Assembly (NCBI GenBank): GCA_001599355.1
Contig: BCGQ01000001.1
Span: 1,615,135 to 1,679,134, forward strand
DNA from: Nakazawaea peltata
Taxonomy: Eukaryota; Ascomycota; Pichiomycetes; Alaninales; Pachysolenaceae
DNA: 64,000 bases
Direction: 5' to 3'
Part shown: piece by piece, positions 40,101 through 51,111 of the stretch
Layout of the letters: each line of letters opens with the position of its first letter
How positions within the stretch are numbered: the first letter of the stretch is position 1
Translations under genes and position numbers: made by a program
Notes under the pieces: generated by a model
The model's database searches: none
Told to the model about the DNA's origin: nothing
What the model saw: only the letters and a program-made list of their open reading frames with translations

Positions 40101-40964
40101 TGTGCAATTATCTGAGTAAGAAATGGAAGCAGCACCAGGGGTAGTGGAAATATATATATAATTATAGATCTGCCGGCTTATCAATGGGGATCAAGTTTGG
40201 GCCAAGCCGCGTTTAATGCGCGTGAGAGCTTGTGCCTCGTTTGTATTTTTAGAAGTAGGGCAGGAATTGAGGGGCAGGGCAGGAGCGCAGAGGTGTAGGG
40301 GGGTAAGGGGAGAGGAGGGGAGGGTAATGGAGAGAGGGTAATGGATAGAGACTCTGAGTGGATAGAGAGTGGGTAGAGAGATCAGGATCTTGATATGATA
40401 TGGATCTAGTTGATTAGTTACTGTTGTATTTCAACACCTAGGCAGTGTCCCCTCTGTTTCTCAGGTGGTCATTTTGTAGTAGCGGATTATTGTTTTTGAC
40501 TACTGCGCATTGTGGTACCTAGGGCAAAAGCCGAGAAAAGGAGGCAGGAAAAATCTGCTTTTGTGCCCGTAGTGTGTGCAACGAGGCATAGCAGAAAAAG
40601 AGGCTAAATTAGGTGGAAAATAAGGCTGAATAAGACCAAATGATGACATTGACAGGATTATGTGATAAATAGATGATCATGAAATCTAGGGTCAGTTCAT
40701 GTTTGTTATCTGTTAGTCAATTAAATCCAAATTCATAACTGTTACATCTTAATTCTTAACTGTATTCTTAAATCATGGTATCTTACAGCCCCAGTTTCCT
40801 CACCCAAAAGTAGCACAAATATTCATAATTCGCTAGTCGTGTACTCCCAATTTCCTACGCACCAAAATTCAGCCCGCTTTCCCTCGAATTAATGCTGTTC
40901 TTTAAAGTGTCGTTGATAAAGATTGGCAATTAGATCAATCAATTCATCAAATTCAGATTGGAAA
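40101..40964. promoter_or_regulatory. Divergent PIN2 / ARP3 promoter region
   Basis: The 864 bp contain a TATATATATA run near 40151-40160, on the PIN2 side. A G-rich tract (40255-40385) has runs of GGGG, GGGGGG and repeated GGGTAATGGA / GTGGATAGAGA words. No conserved ORF or RNA was seen. Confidence 0.45.
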
Positions 40965-42471
40965 ATGGCTAGTATCAACACTCCGGCCGTTGTCATGGGT
41001 AAGTAACCAATTTAATTGGATGAATGAGCGGTGGAATATGTGTTTTGGAGGGTGGCCAGTTGTCTCTGGCACGGCCAATGCCGGCAGTCCCGGGCGGCAG
41101 TCGATTGATCCATCCATTGAAACATGATCCGACCTTCATCATCTCCCAATGATCTCGTATATACTAACAATACCTCAATAGACAAGTAAGTTGCCTTAAA
41201 TTTCCCCTCAATTATCACCATATATATACTAACAAATATCTTATAGCGGTACTGGATTAACCAAGTTAGGGTTTGCAGGAAATGACTCGCCATCGTGGGT
41301 TTTCCCAACGGCGATCTCCACCAGAGTTCCAGGATCCTCCACGAAATCATCCACTTCCACATCTCTGTCGAATCATGTGGGAATCAAGAGAGGAATGGAA
41401 GATTTGGATTTCTTCATAGGTGAGGAGGCTTTGGAGCTGGCGAAGGGTCCTTCTTATTCGTTACATTATCCAATTAGACATGGTCAGATTGAGAATTGGG
41501 ATCATATGGAAAGATTTTGGGAAAATTCGATCTTCAAGTACTTGAAATGTGAGCCTGAAGATCATTACTTTCTTTTGACTGAGCCACCTTTAAACCCTCC
41601 AGAAAATAGAGAGAACACTGCTGAAATTATGTTTGAAAGTTTCAATTGTGCCGGATTGTATATTGCCGTCCAAGCAGTTTTGGCATTGGCTCTGTCATGG
41701 ACCTCATCTAAAGTACAGGACAGATCGTTGACAGGAACTGTCATTGATTCAGGAGATGGTGTTACTCACGTTATTCCTGTTGCTGAAGGTTATGTTATTG
41801 GGTCGGCTATCAAAAATATCCCAATTGCCGGTAGAGATATTACTTTGTTCATTCAAACATTGCTTAGAGAGCGTGGTGAATTGGATACTTCGTTGAGTAC
41901 AGCCGAGAAAATTAAGCAAGAGTTCTGTTATGTCTGTCCAGATATTGTGAAGGAGTTCAGCAAGTTTGACTCTCACCCAGATAAGTTTGCTCAATATATG
42001 GTTGAGACCGTGAGGGGTCCTGTCAAGGTTGATGTTGGATATGAAAGATTTTTGGCTCCAGAGATCTTCTTTAACCCAGAAATTTGTTCATCTGACTTCT
42101 TGACTCCTTTGCCAGAAGTAGTCGATGACGTGATTCAACAATCTCCAATCGATGTTAGAAAGAATTTGTACAGAAATATTGTATTAAGTGGTGGATCTAC
42201 TATGTTCAAGGACTTTGGTAGAAGATTACAGAGAGATATTAAGACAATGGTCAATGAGAGAGTACAACTGAGTGAGCAATTGAGTGGAGCCAAATCATCG
42301 GGTGTTGAAGTACAGGTTATTAGTCACAAGAGACAAAGACATGCTGTATGGTTTGGAGGATCTCTTTTGGCACAAACCGGAGAATTCAAGAGTTACTGTC
42401 ACACTAAGCAAGACTATGATGAGTATGGACCAAATATTGTTAGAAATTTCTCATTATTTGGAGTACCATAA
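40965..42471 (+). CDS. ARP3: ARP3, Arp2/3 complex subunit, three exons including a 4-nt micro-exon
   Basis: Exons are 40965-40998, 41182-41185 and 41247-42471. Joined they give 420 residues. The first exon ends ...VVM plus G, the second supplies ACAA, and the third begins C GGT ACT. Together they spell [22 protein letters not shown], identical in pattern to yeast Arp3. The rest has the actin fold and the Arp3-specific blocks [35 protein letters not shown] and [26 protein letters not shown]. Arp3 is a core of the complex that nucleates branched actin in endocytic patches. CTG at 41692-41694 stands where yeast has Ala (ALAASWTSSK). The loop after residue 40 is shorter than in S. cerevisiae (449 residues). 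Confidence 0.96.
40999..41181 (+). other. ARP3 intron 1 (183 nt)
   Basis: GTAAGT donor at 40999-41004, TACTAAC at 41162-41168 and acceptor AG at 41180-41181, 14 nt after the branch A. It interrupts the codon for Asp after the first base. Confidence 0.92.
41182..41185 (+). other. ARP3 micro-exon, 4 nt (ACAA)
   Basis: It is bounded by AG on the left and GTAAGT on the right. It supplies bases 2-3 of an Asp codon and bases 1-2 of an Asn codon. Skipping it shifts the frame, and with it the conserved DNGTG nucleotide-binding loop is complete. Confidence 0.9.
41186..41246 (+). other. ARP3 intron 2 (61 nt)
   Basis: GTAAGT donor at 41186-41191, TACTAAC at 41227-41233 and acceptor AG at 41245-41246, 14 nt after the branch A. 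Confidence 0.92.
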
Positions 42472-42759
42472 GTGGGTTAGTAATAAAATGATTAGATGTA
42501 GTGATTGTAGGAGTGTAGAGGTACGAAATAATAGTCACTTCGTGGCTTGGGTCCTCCTCTACATAAGTCTCTCCATAAAAACCACACCATATAAATCACC
42601 TCATATAAATCCCCAATAAGTAATAAATTGCTCTGAAAATTACAGGAAAGTAGTGTAAATAACACAAAAAACAATACAGTTGGAAAGGCTGTTTGAAAGG
42701 TGGTTTTGAAAGCACTTGAAGGTATCAGGAGTTGGTGAAACAGGTGATTGTGGTGGAAT

Positions 42760-45700
42760 ATGTCACAATTGCACACACAAGGACCAACTGCGGCTACACC
42801 GCCGTTCATAATTGATAGTTATACCCTCGATAAGATCTTTCTAGGGTTGAAATCAAAGAATGCTTTACAACGGAGCCGGGCGGCGGTCGAGTTGAAGCAG
42901 GATTTGGTATCGTTCACTAGAGATTGTACATCGGCAGATCAGATATCCCGTTACAACAATGATATCAACAAGAGGATATACGATTGTATCAAGAGCAATT
43001 CTACTGACGAGAGGATGGGAGGTTTACTGCTGTTGAATGCTCTTCTTGAGCTTAATGATGAGGAAGAGTACACTTTACAGACCAGTGTGACCTCTTCTGT
43101 GGAGGAAAACACCAATAAATATAAGATGTCCAGATATGGGACGTATCTCCGGCATGCGATCCCCTCACAGGACGTTGAGGTCATGAGATACGCTGCTCAA
43201 ATTTTGGGTAAACTTGCACTTCCTGGGGGTACACTTACTGCTGAGTTTGTTGAATTCGAGATAAAGAGATCATTAGAGTGGCTTTTAAATGATAAACAGG
43301 AGCTTCGTAAGCATGCTGCTGTCTTAGTTATTTCATCATTACTGTTAAATGCTCCGACTTTGGTTTATGGGTACATGGATGTGGTGTTGAATTCCATTTG
43401 GATCACTCTTAGGGACCCAAATCAGAATATTAGAGAGGATACTGCCGTCACCTTACGTAACTGTCTCACTATTGTGTATAATAGAGATGCTAAGCTGAAG
43501 AAAGAGTGGTTTAATAAGCTCTACAAGGAAGCTTGTTCGATTTTTGAAGGTTCTTCGAGTTCTGGTTCTGGCGCTATTTCTGGAAGTAGCAGCAGTGGAA
43601 GTAACAGTAACGGAGCTGCTTGGGCTAATAAATCCGTAGAGGACATTCATGGATCACTTTTGTGTCTTCGGGAGCTTGTTTCGAAGAAAACTTCCCTTCT
43701 CAATGATAAAATTGATGAGATATTTGAGAACTTAATGCGTCTTAAAGATCACAGGTCATTTATAGTCAGAAAAGAGATCTCTTTGATCATTCCAAAACTT
43801 GCCAAAATTAACCAAAGTCGTTTCATCGATAAGTATTTACATAGAGTCTTATTATTCTATTTGTCTCAATTGAAGCTTGGAAGAGATAAGGCCTTCATTT
43901 TCACTGCAATTGGTGCCATTTCCACAGAGGTGGGTGGACATATCACGACCTACCTCGATGGTATTATGCTGAGTATCAGAGAAACATTAGTATCCCGTGG
44001 AAGTGGTAAGAACAGAAGAGAGAATGAGATTCTGTGTTTCGAGTGTCTTTCTCAGCTTGCTGCTGCCATTGGAGCTTCTCTTACAAAGTTCCTTCATTCT
44101 CATCAAATTTTACGTCTGATATTTAAAAGCCCAATCAGCGATCATTTTATTGACCTTCTCAAAGTTCTCATCGAGAATCTCCCTTCATTGGAGCCTCTTA
44201 TTTTGGAGAAGTTGATCAATATTGTAAGTTTATGTTTGAGTGGACATGAATTCCAGTCACCTGGGTCTCCTGGAACGAAGAAACCTATGAGCCATGTTCA
44301 GGCCCATAATTACAGATCTGCTATGGTTGCTAAAGATCCTTCATGGGGTGCTGCTAGTGGGACCAGCTCTTTGACTAGTCTTGTATGGAGTTCTCAAGCT
44401 CCTGCTAGTGCCCTGGATGAAGCTGATGTAACGATCATTCTCCAGCTGTTTAAGATTCTTAGCACCTTCTCATTCCAGAAATACTCTCTCATGGAGTTCA
44501 TTAAATCGACAATTATCAACTACATTGACCATGATAATGCCGATGTGAGATTACAAACATCGTTGACATTATGTAGAATAGCTGTTCGTGATCCGTTATG
44601 TTTCCAACACTCGGAGAACTCATTGAATACCGTGAGTGAGATCCTTGATAAGTTCCTTACTGTTTCAATTACCGATCCAGTCAGTGAACTTAGATATGAA
44701 GTGTTATGTCTGCTTGGAGAAGAGTTTGATCCTCAACTTTCACAGGCTGATAATGTCAGGTTATTATTCATTGCGTTGAATGACGAGAGTTTCAAGATCC
44801 GTCAGGTTGCAATGCAGATCATAGGTCGTCTTTCCTCCTTAAACCCGGCCTATATTGTACCATCATTGAAGAAGACACTTGTACAACTTTTAACTGATCT
44901 TGAATACGGAGGTCATAATTCAAGAAAGAAGGAGGAGAGTGCCGTATTGTTGGCATTATTGATCAGTTCATCCAAAGAGATGACTCGTCCTTATGTGAAA
45001 CCAATTCTTGATGTACTTATCCCTAAGGTTGAGCAGTCTACCTCGGTGGCCGTGGCTTCTTGTGCCATTAGAGCTATTGGGGAGTTGGCTGTAGTTGGAG
45101 GTGAAGACTTGAAACCATTCATCCCAAGATTAATGCCGTTATTGTTGGAGACATTTGAAGATCAAAGTTCCAGTATGAAAAGAGACTCATCTCTTAAACT
45201 GTTAGGCCAATTGGCTAGTTCTTCTGGATATGTTATTCAACCGTTATTGGATTATCCACAATTGTTAGGGATGTTAGTCAACATTCTCAGGACTGAAAGT
45301 TCGGCTAATATCCGCAGAGAAACTGTTAAAGTATTGGGAATATTGGGTCTGTTGGATCCATACAAGCATAGAGAAGTGGAAAGAAACAATAAAAATGGAG
45401 TGGCATCTGGAAACTCCAATTCCAGTGCTACTAATGAGCTCGGTTCTACCGCTGTGCTGAATTCAAGCACAGCTTTGTCCTCTAACACTCATAATACTCC
45501 TCTTCCCGAGACAAAATCTCTTAAAATGACTGAGAATTCTCCATCGATTGATATTGCTCTTCTTATGCAAGGAATGTCTCCATCTAGTGAAGAATACTAT
45601 CCTACTGTGGTATTCCATACACTTCTCAAGATGCTCAAAGACCCATCGCTCGGCCTGCACCACACTGCTATTATCCAACTGATCATGTACATTTTCCAGA

Positions 45701-48700
45701 CTCTAGGGTTAAGATGTGTATCTTTCTTGAGCCAGATCATCCCTGGAATCATCAATGTAATGTACACATGTTCTTCTACTATGGTTGAGTTTTACTTCCA
45801 ACAGTTAGGAATTCTTGTCGGCACTGTCAAACAGCACATCAGACCTTTCCTTAAGGACTTCTTCAAGGTAATTTCCGATTTCTTCAATGTCCAGAGTGTC
45901 CAGGTCACTATTATTGGGTTAATAGAGAACATTTCCAGAGCATTGGGCGGAGAGTTCAAACTCTATATTGCCGATGTGTTGACTTTACTTGTTGACGTAC
46001 TTGAGACTGATAGAACTGCTTCAAGAGCTGTTTCAATGAGGGTTTTAAGTGCTGTTGTAGTGTTTGGTAATAGCATCGAACTTTATATGCATTTGGTGGT
46101 TCCTCAGATCGTCAAACTTTTTGAAAATGCTCCAATGCCGCTTCGTAAACTGGCTGTGGAGACCATTGGTAAGATTTCAAGGAACGTAGCTTTGAACGAG
46201 ATGCTGTCTAGGATTATTCAGCCTATAGTAAGAATATTACAGGAGGACACAAGTGCTACTGGAACTGAACTGCTTAAGAGAAGTTGTATGAACACGGTTT
46301 GTTTGTTATTGGTCCAGATGGGAAGTGAATTCTCAGTGTTCATTCCAGTAATTAATAAGCTGCTTGTTAAGAAAAGAATGCTGTCTACGATATATGATCA
46401 ACTTGTTAGCAAATTATTGAGTGGAGAACCACTCCCACAGAGTCTTGTCCTTGCTGGAGATGGAGATTCTACCGAAAGTGAGCCTCATGAAATTGATCCT
46501 TCAGCTAAAAAGTTGCCTGTTAATCAACAGCTGTTGAAAAGTGCATGGGATGCCACTCAAAAGCGTACTAAAGAGGATTGGCAAGAGTGGATTCGTAGAT
46601 TCAGTGTAGAACTTTTGAAAGAAACCCCATCACATCTGCTTCGAGCTTGTGCCTCACTTGCCTCGGTTTATTATCCGCTTCTGAAAGAGTTATTCAATGC
46701 CAGTTTTGCCAGTTGTTGGGGAGAATTGTATTCACAAAACCAAGAGAGTTTGATTCAATCACTTTGTATTGCTCTTTCTTCTCCGAATAACACTCCTGAG
46801 ATTCATCAGACTCTTCTTAATCTTGCCGAGTTCATGGAACATGATGATAAACCATTACCTATTAGAATCACCACGTTGGGTCAATATGCTCAAAGATGTC
46901 ATGCCTATGCCAAGCTGCTTCATTATAAAGAGCTTGAGTTTATGCAAGAACCATCTACTCCTACCATTGAGCCTTTGATTAGTATCAATAACCAATTACA
47001 ACAAGAAGATGCTGCTATTGGAATCTTAAAACATGCTCAACAGCATCATGATCTCCAACTTAAAGAGACATGGTTTGAGAAGTTGGGTCGTTGGGAAGAT
47101 GCTCTTGCTGCTTATTCTCAAAGAGAACAACAGCTTGCCCAACAACCGGGAAGTGTACTGCTGCTCCAGAGCAGTGAAGCAATGGAGATCACAATGGGTA
47201 AAATGCGTTGTCTTCATGCTTTAGGAGAATGGGAACAACTTTCGGAGCTTCTGCAAGAGAAATGGCTCAATTCTTCAAGTGAAGTCAAACGAGCTATTGC
47301 TCCTCTTGCACTGGCTTCTTCTTGGGGATTAGGCCAGTGGGATCGTATGGATAAGTATATTGGAGTGATGAAACTTGATTCTCCAGATAGGGCTTTCTTT
47401 AATGCTGTTCTTTGTCTTCACCGTAACAATTTTGAAGAGCTGTCCGATCATATTTTGAGAGCTAGAGACTTCCTTGTTACAGAGATAACTGCTCTTGTCA
47501 GCGAGTCTTATAATCGTGCTTATAACGTGATTGTCCGTGTGCAAATGCTTGCTGAGTTGGAGGAGATCATTAGATACAAATGTTATCCTCAAGGATCTGA
47601 ACAAAGAGTGGTTATGAGAAAGACTTGGAACAGAAGATTGCTTGGATCACAAAAGAACGTTGATATTTGGCAGAGAATGTTGAAGGTAAGGGCTCTCGTA
47701 GTGAATCCTAAACAAGATATGGAGCTGTGGATCAAGTTTGCCAACTTATGTCGTAAGAGTGGCAGATTGGGACTTGCTGAGAAGTCGTTGAGTGCATTGT
47801 TGGATGATGGAGGACCAGATAAACAGGGTCAATCGAAGCTGTCACCACAAGTGGTTTATGCCCAATTGAAATATATGTGGCTGACGGGTCAATGTCGGGA
47901 GCTGCTTGGTCACTTGGTTGACTTCACTTCTAAATTGTCAAGTGATTTAGGATTGAATGAGAACGAGCTGATTGCTCAGCCATTACCAACCGATGTTCCT
48001 GGAGCTCCAAAACATGTCAGAGAATACACTAAGTTGTTGCTGAGATGTTATTTGAAGCAGGGTGAATGGAAGGTTAAGTTGACCGACAATTGGCGCGAAC
48101 AAGAGCTGGAAGGTATCTTGGGATCGTTCTTGTTGGCTACTCACTTTGATTCCGGATGGTACAAGCTGTGGCATAACTGGGCTTTGGCCAATTTCGAGGT
48201 AATATCTCTGTATGGAGCTGGCGCTGGAGGTGCTGGAGTATCTGCTGCAGAAAATGGATCTACTGATGGATACATTGAAGGAGAGCATAATGGGGATTCG
48301 AACGGAATTTCCGGCTCTGCTGAGACCTCTTCAGAGACTCCTTCCGACCTTATCCAACACTATGTCATCCCTGCAATCAAGGGATTCTTCCATTCGATCT
48401 CCCTTTCTGAGGCAAATTCACTTCAAGATACTCTTCGTCTTCTTACTCTTTGGTTCAAATTTGGAGGGATTCCTCAAACTGCTCAGCTGATCCACGATGG
48501 ATTTGCTATGGTTAAGATCGATACTTGGCTTGAGGTCATTCCGCAATTGATTTCAAGAATTCACCAACCAAACCCTGTTGTTTCGAGATCACTTCTTGGT
48601 CTTCTTACTGATCTTGGTAAGGCTCATCCACAACTGCTTGTTTACCCTCTCTTTGTTGCGATCAAGTCTGATTCTGTTTCTCGTCAAAGGGCTGCTTTGA

Positions 48701-50328
48701 CCATTATCGACAAGATGAGAATACATAATGCCACTCTTGTTGATCAGGCAGAGCTTGTAAGTAATGAGTTGATTAGAGTAGCCGTTCTTTGGCACGAGAT
48801 GTGGTATGAGGGACTTGAAGATGCTTCTAGATTGTATTTCGGTGAACATAACACTGAGAAGATGTTTAGTGTATTAGAGCCTTTGCATGCCATGCTTGAG
48901 AGAGGTCCAGAAACACTCAGAGAAGTTTCTTTCCTGAATAGTTTCGGGCGCGAGTTGAAAGATGCTCATGAATGGGTTCTTAATTACCGTCGTACGAAGG
49001 ATGTTGCCAATCTTAACCAACTGTGGGATATCTATTACAGTGTATTCCGTAGAATCAGCAGACAATTGCCACAATTACAGACATTGGAGTTACAGTATGT
49101 ATCTCCTAAGCTTTTGGAGGCTCATGATTTGGAGTTGGCTGTTCCTGGTACTTATCATGCTGGAGGATCGGCCACTGTCCGTATTGCTAGTTTCGATCCA
49201 ACATTTACGGTGATCTCTTCCAAACAAAGACCAAGAAAACTGAGTCTTAAGGGATCTGATGGAGTTCATTATCAATATGCTTTGAAGAGTCATGAAGATA
49301 TCAGACAAGATTCTTTGGTTATGCAATTGTTTGGGCTTGTTAATACTTTGTTACTCAACGATGGGGAATGTTTCAAGAGACATTTGGATATTCAACAGTT
49401 CCCTGCTACTCCACTTTCACCAAAATGTGGTCTTTTGGGATGGGTTCCTAACTCTGACACTTTCCATGTGTTGATTCGTGAGTATAGAGAAGCACGTAAG
49501 ATCATCTTGAATATCGAGCATCGTATTATGTTACAAATGGCCCCAGATTATGACACTTTAACCTTATTACAAAAAGTGGAAGTATTCACTCATGCCTTGG
49601 ACAACACCCGAGGTCAAGATTTATACAAAGTACTTTGGTTGAAATCACGGTCTTCTGAAGCTTGGCTTGATCGTAGAACAACTTATACCAGATCTCTTGC
49701 AGTAATGAGTATGGTGGGTTATATCTTAGGACTTGGAGATAGACACCCTTCCAACTTAATGATGGACAGAATCACAGGTAAAGTAGTTCATATCGATTTT
49801 GGAGATTGTTTCGAGCTGGCTATTTTAAGAGAGAAATACCCAGAAAAGGTACCTTTCAGATTGACTAGAATGCTTAGTTATGCTATGGAGGTTAGTGGAA
49901 TTGAAGGGTCCTACCGTATCACTTGTGAACACGTTATGAGAGTCTTGAGAGATAACAAGGAATCGTTGATGGCTATTTTGGAAGCCTTTGCCTACGATCC
50001 ATTAATCAATTGGGGGTTCGATTTCCCTATTAACCAGGTTGCGGAGCTGACAGGATACCAATTCGTGTCGGTAAATCCTGCTGAGTTGTTGAGAACTGGA
50101 CAAGTTGACGGACTGGAAGCCGCCAAGATGGAATTGCAGTATAAGCTGGAGTTAAGAAATGCTCGTGCCGCCTTGGTTTTGAAGAGAATTAGCGACAAAC
50201 TTACCGGAAATGATTTCAAGAGATGCAGAGAGTTGGATGTTCCTCATCAAGTTGAGAGATTGATCCAACAACTGACATCGGTTGAGAACTTATGTCAACA
50301 TTATATTGGATGGTGCTCTTTCTGGTAG
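42760..50328 (+). CDS. TOR, phosphatidylinositol-kinase-related Ser/Thr kinase
   Basis: This 2522-residue protein has the full TOR layout: HEAT repeats over the N-terminal half, a FAT domain (about 1350-1900), the FRB domain (about 2010-2115), the kinase domain (about 2150-2440) and a C-terminal FATC (LCQHYIGWCSFW). The kinase motifs GLGDRHPSN (D2327) and HIDFGD (D2346) are intact. The FRB serine S2023, whose mutation gives rapamycin resistance in yeast, is present, so sensitivity is expected. TOR complexes control growth, autophagy and, for Tor2-type kinases, actin. Two low-complexity insertions occur near residues 265-285 and 1825-1870. CTG stands at Ala positions of Tor in NQAWDIYY, CFEAAILREK, WYKAWHNW and LARCYLKQGEW. 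The start is the ATG at 42760. TOR1/TOR2 identity is open. Confidence 0.98.
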   Translation: MSQLHTQGPTAATPPFIIDSYTLDKIFLGLKSKNALQRSRAAVELKQDLVSFTRDCTSADQISRYNNDINKRIYDCIKSNSTDERMGGLLLLNALLELNDEEEYTLQTSVTSSVEENTNKYKMSRYGTYLRHAIPSQDVEVMRYAAQILGKLALPGGTLTAEFVEFEIKRSLEWLLNDKQELRKHAAVLVISSLLLNAPTLVYGYMDVVLNSIWITLRDPNQNIREDTAVTLRNCLTIVYNRDAKLKKEWFNKLYKEACSIFEGSSSSGSGAISGSSSSGSNSNGAAWANKSVEDIHGSLLCLRELVSKKTSLLNDKIDEIFENLMRLKDHRSFIVRKEISLIIPKLAKINQSRFIDKYLHRVLLFYLSQLKLGRDKAFIFTAIGAISTEVGGHITTYLDGIMLSIRETLVSRGSGKNRRENEILCFECLSQLAAAIGASLTKFLHSHQILRLIFKSPISDHFIDLLKVLIENLPSLEPLILEKLINIVSLCLSGHEFQSPGSPGTKKPMSHVQAHNYRSAMVAKDPSWGAASGTSSLTSLVWSSQAPASALDEADVTIILQLFKILSTFSFQKYSLMEFIKSTIINYIDHDNADVRLQTSLTLCRIAVRDPLCFQHSENSLNTVSEILDKFLTVSITDPVSELRYEVLCLLGEEFDPQLSQADNVRLLFIALNDESFKIRQVAMQIIGRLSSLNPAYIVPSLKKTLVQLLTDLEYGGHNSRKKEESAVLLALLISSSKEMTRPYVKPILDVLIPKVEQSTSVAVASCAIRAIGELAVVGGEDLKPFIPRLMPLLLETFEDQSSSMKRDSSLKLLGQLASSSGYVIQPLLDYPQLLGMLVNILRTESSANIRRETVKVLGILGLLDPYKHREVERNNKNGVASGNSNSSATNELGSTAVLNSSTALSSNTHNTPLPETKSLKMTENSPSIDIALLMQGMSPSSEEYYPTVVFHTLLKMLKDPSLGLHHTAIIQLIMYIFQTLGLRCVSFLSQIIPGIINVMYTCSSTMVEFYFQQLGILVGTVKQHIRPFLKDFFKVISDFFNVQSVQVTIIGLIENISRALGGEFKLYIADVLTLLVDVLETDRTASRAVSMRVLSAVVVFGNSIELYMHLVVPQIVKLFENAPMPLRKLAVETIGKISRNVALNEMLSRIIQPIVRILQEDTSATGTELLKRSCMNTVCLLLVQMGSEFSVFIPVINKLLVKKRMLSTIYDQLVSKLLSGEPLPQSLVLAGDGDSTESEPHEIDPSAKKLPVNQQLLKSAWDATQKRTKEDWQEWIRRFSVELLKETPSHLLRACASLASVYYPLLKELFNASFASCWGELYSQNQESLIQSLCIALSSPNNTPEIHQTLLNLAEFMEHDDKPLPIRITTLGQYAQRCHAYAKLLHYKELEFMQEPSTPTIEPLISINNQLQQEDAAIGILKHAQQHHDLQLKETWFEKLGRWEDALAAYSQREQQLAQQPGSVLLLQSSEAMEITMGKMRCLHALGEWEQLSELLQEKWLNSSSEVKRAIAPLALASSWGLGQWDRMDKYIGVMKLDSPDRAFFNAVLCLHRNNFEELSDHILRARDFLVTEITALVSESYNRAYNVIVRVQMLAELEEIIRYKCYPQGSEQRVVMRKTWNRRLLGSQKNVDIWQRMLKVRALVVNPKQDMELWIKFANLCRKSGRLGLAEKSLSALLDDGGPDKQGQSKLSPQVVYAQLKYMWLTGQCRELLGHLVDFTSKLSSDLGLNENELIAQPLPTDVPGAPKHVREYTKLLLRCYLKQGEWKVKLTDNWREQELEGILGSFLLATHFDSGWYKLWHNWALANFEVISLYGAGAGGAGVSAAENGSTDGYIEGEHNGDSNGISGSAETSSETPSDLIQHYVIPAIKGFFHSISLSEANSLQDTLRLLTLWFKFGGIPQTAQLIHDGFAMVKIDTWLEVIPQLISRIHQPNPVVSRSLLGLLTDLGKAHPQLLVYPLFVAIKSDSVSRQRAALTIIDKMRIHNATLVDQAELVSNELIRVAVLWHEMWYEGLEDASRLYFGEHNTEKMFSVLEPLHAMLERGPETLREVSFLNSFGRELKDAHEWVLNYRRTKDVANLNQLWDIYYSVFRRISRQLPQLQTLELQYVSPKLLEAHDLELAVPGTYHAGGSATVRIASFDPTFTVISSKQRPRKLSLKGSDGVHYQYALKSHEDIRQDSLVMQLFGLVNTLLLNDGECFKRHLDIQQFPATPLSPKCGLLGWVPNSDTFHVLIREYREARKIILNIEHRIMLQMAPDYDTLTLLQKVEVFTHALDNTRGQDLYKVLWLKSRSSEAWLDRRTTYTRSLAVMSMVGYILGLGDRHPSNLMMDRITGKVVHIDFGDCFELAILREKYPEKVPFRLTRMLSYAMEVSGIEGSYRITCEHVMRVLRDNKESLMAILEAFAYDPLINWGFDFPINQVAELTGYQFVSVNPAELLRTGQVDGLEAAKMELQYKLELRNARAALVLKRISDKLTGNDFKRCRELDVPHQVERLIQQLTSVENLCQHYIGWCSFW

Positions 50329-50604
50329 TACAAAGTGAAGTAGATAGTGAAGTAGATGAATATAATTATGTTTATAAAGAGATAGTAGCTGTATTTATAT
50401 CGTTGGGAATCGTCTGAACCCCTCCTTTTTGGAATATACACATTTGAATTGATAAAGGGGTGACCTTGTACATAATTGAATCAAATTTCATGCATGTCCT
50501 TAAACTTTAAATTGGTTTGATTATGCACAAGATCTGGGAAGGTGCAGGTATTGGATACCAAATTTGATGAAAAGGGTGATGAGATACACAGAGAATTGGG
50601 GTGA

Positions 50605-51111
50605 TCATTGATTCCTCACGATTTCTTTCCACTTTTCTAGTAATTCATGCTTTTCTAAAGGCTCAATATCCTCATTGAAGTATTTGTGGTTCAAAACTTT
50701 TGAAATATAGAGTTCTTCAAGCAGGAGATGATATTTTTCAGCAGAGGATTGTCTTTGCTCAGAATTAGTTCCAGGTGACACCAGATCAAAGTTTAGAGCT
50801 GCAAGAATTTGGCCAACTTCGAGTCCTAAAGAGCTTCCATTGCGATAACCGTCATCGAATCCTGCTTGAGTGGCTTTCAGTCTCAGCAGAGCCAATCCCA
50901 GAATATACCCATGTTTTGCATGCTCTCTTCGAAGAGCCAAAGTTTCTACATTGCCTGTTTCCGGACGTTCATCTCCAAATATGTCATCTTTATCGACGTT
51001 AGCAGGAGTGAAATGTTCTTCGTCACCATCGGAATCCCATACCCCGTCAAAATCGTCATTTTCTCGTACTTTTTGCCGTTTCAGACATGAACAATCTCCG
51101 CCACAAGCCAT
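50605..51111 (-). CDS. YAE1: YAE1, deca-GX3 adaptor for Rli1 Fe-S cluster loading
   Basis: The 168-residue protein from ATG 51111 carries the deca-GX3 helix pair around GYILGLALLRLKATQAGFDDGYRNGSSLGLEVGQILAAL, where glycines recur every four residues. This is diagnostic of Yae1 (Lto1 has a related repeat). Yae1 and Lto1 form an adaptor that brings the cytosolic Fe-S assembly machinery to the ribosome-recycling ATPase Rli1. The N terminus is Cys- and Asp-rich (ACGGDCSCL). The gene is divergent from WHI2, and its promoter contains two palindromes. A longer frame upstream would need a GTG start. Confidence 0.88.
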   Translation of the reverse strand: MACGGDCSCLKRQKVRENDDFDGVWDSDGDEEHFTPANVDKDDIFGDERPETGNVETLALRREHAKHGYILGLALLRLKATQAGFDDGYRNGSSLGLEVGQILAALNFDLVSPGTNSEQRQSSAEKYHLLLEELYISKVLNHKYFNEDIEPLEKHELLEKWKEIVRNQ

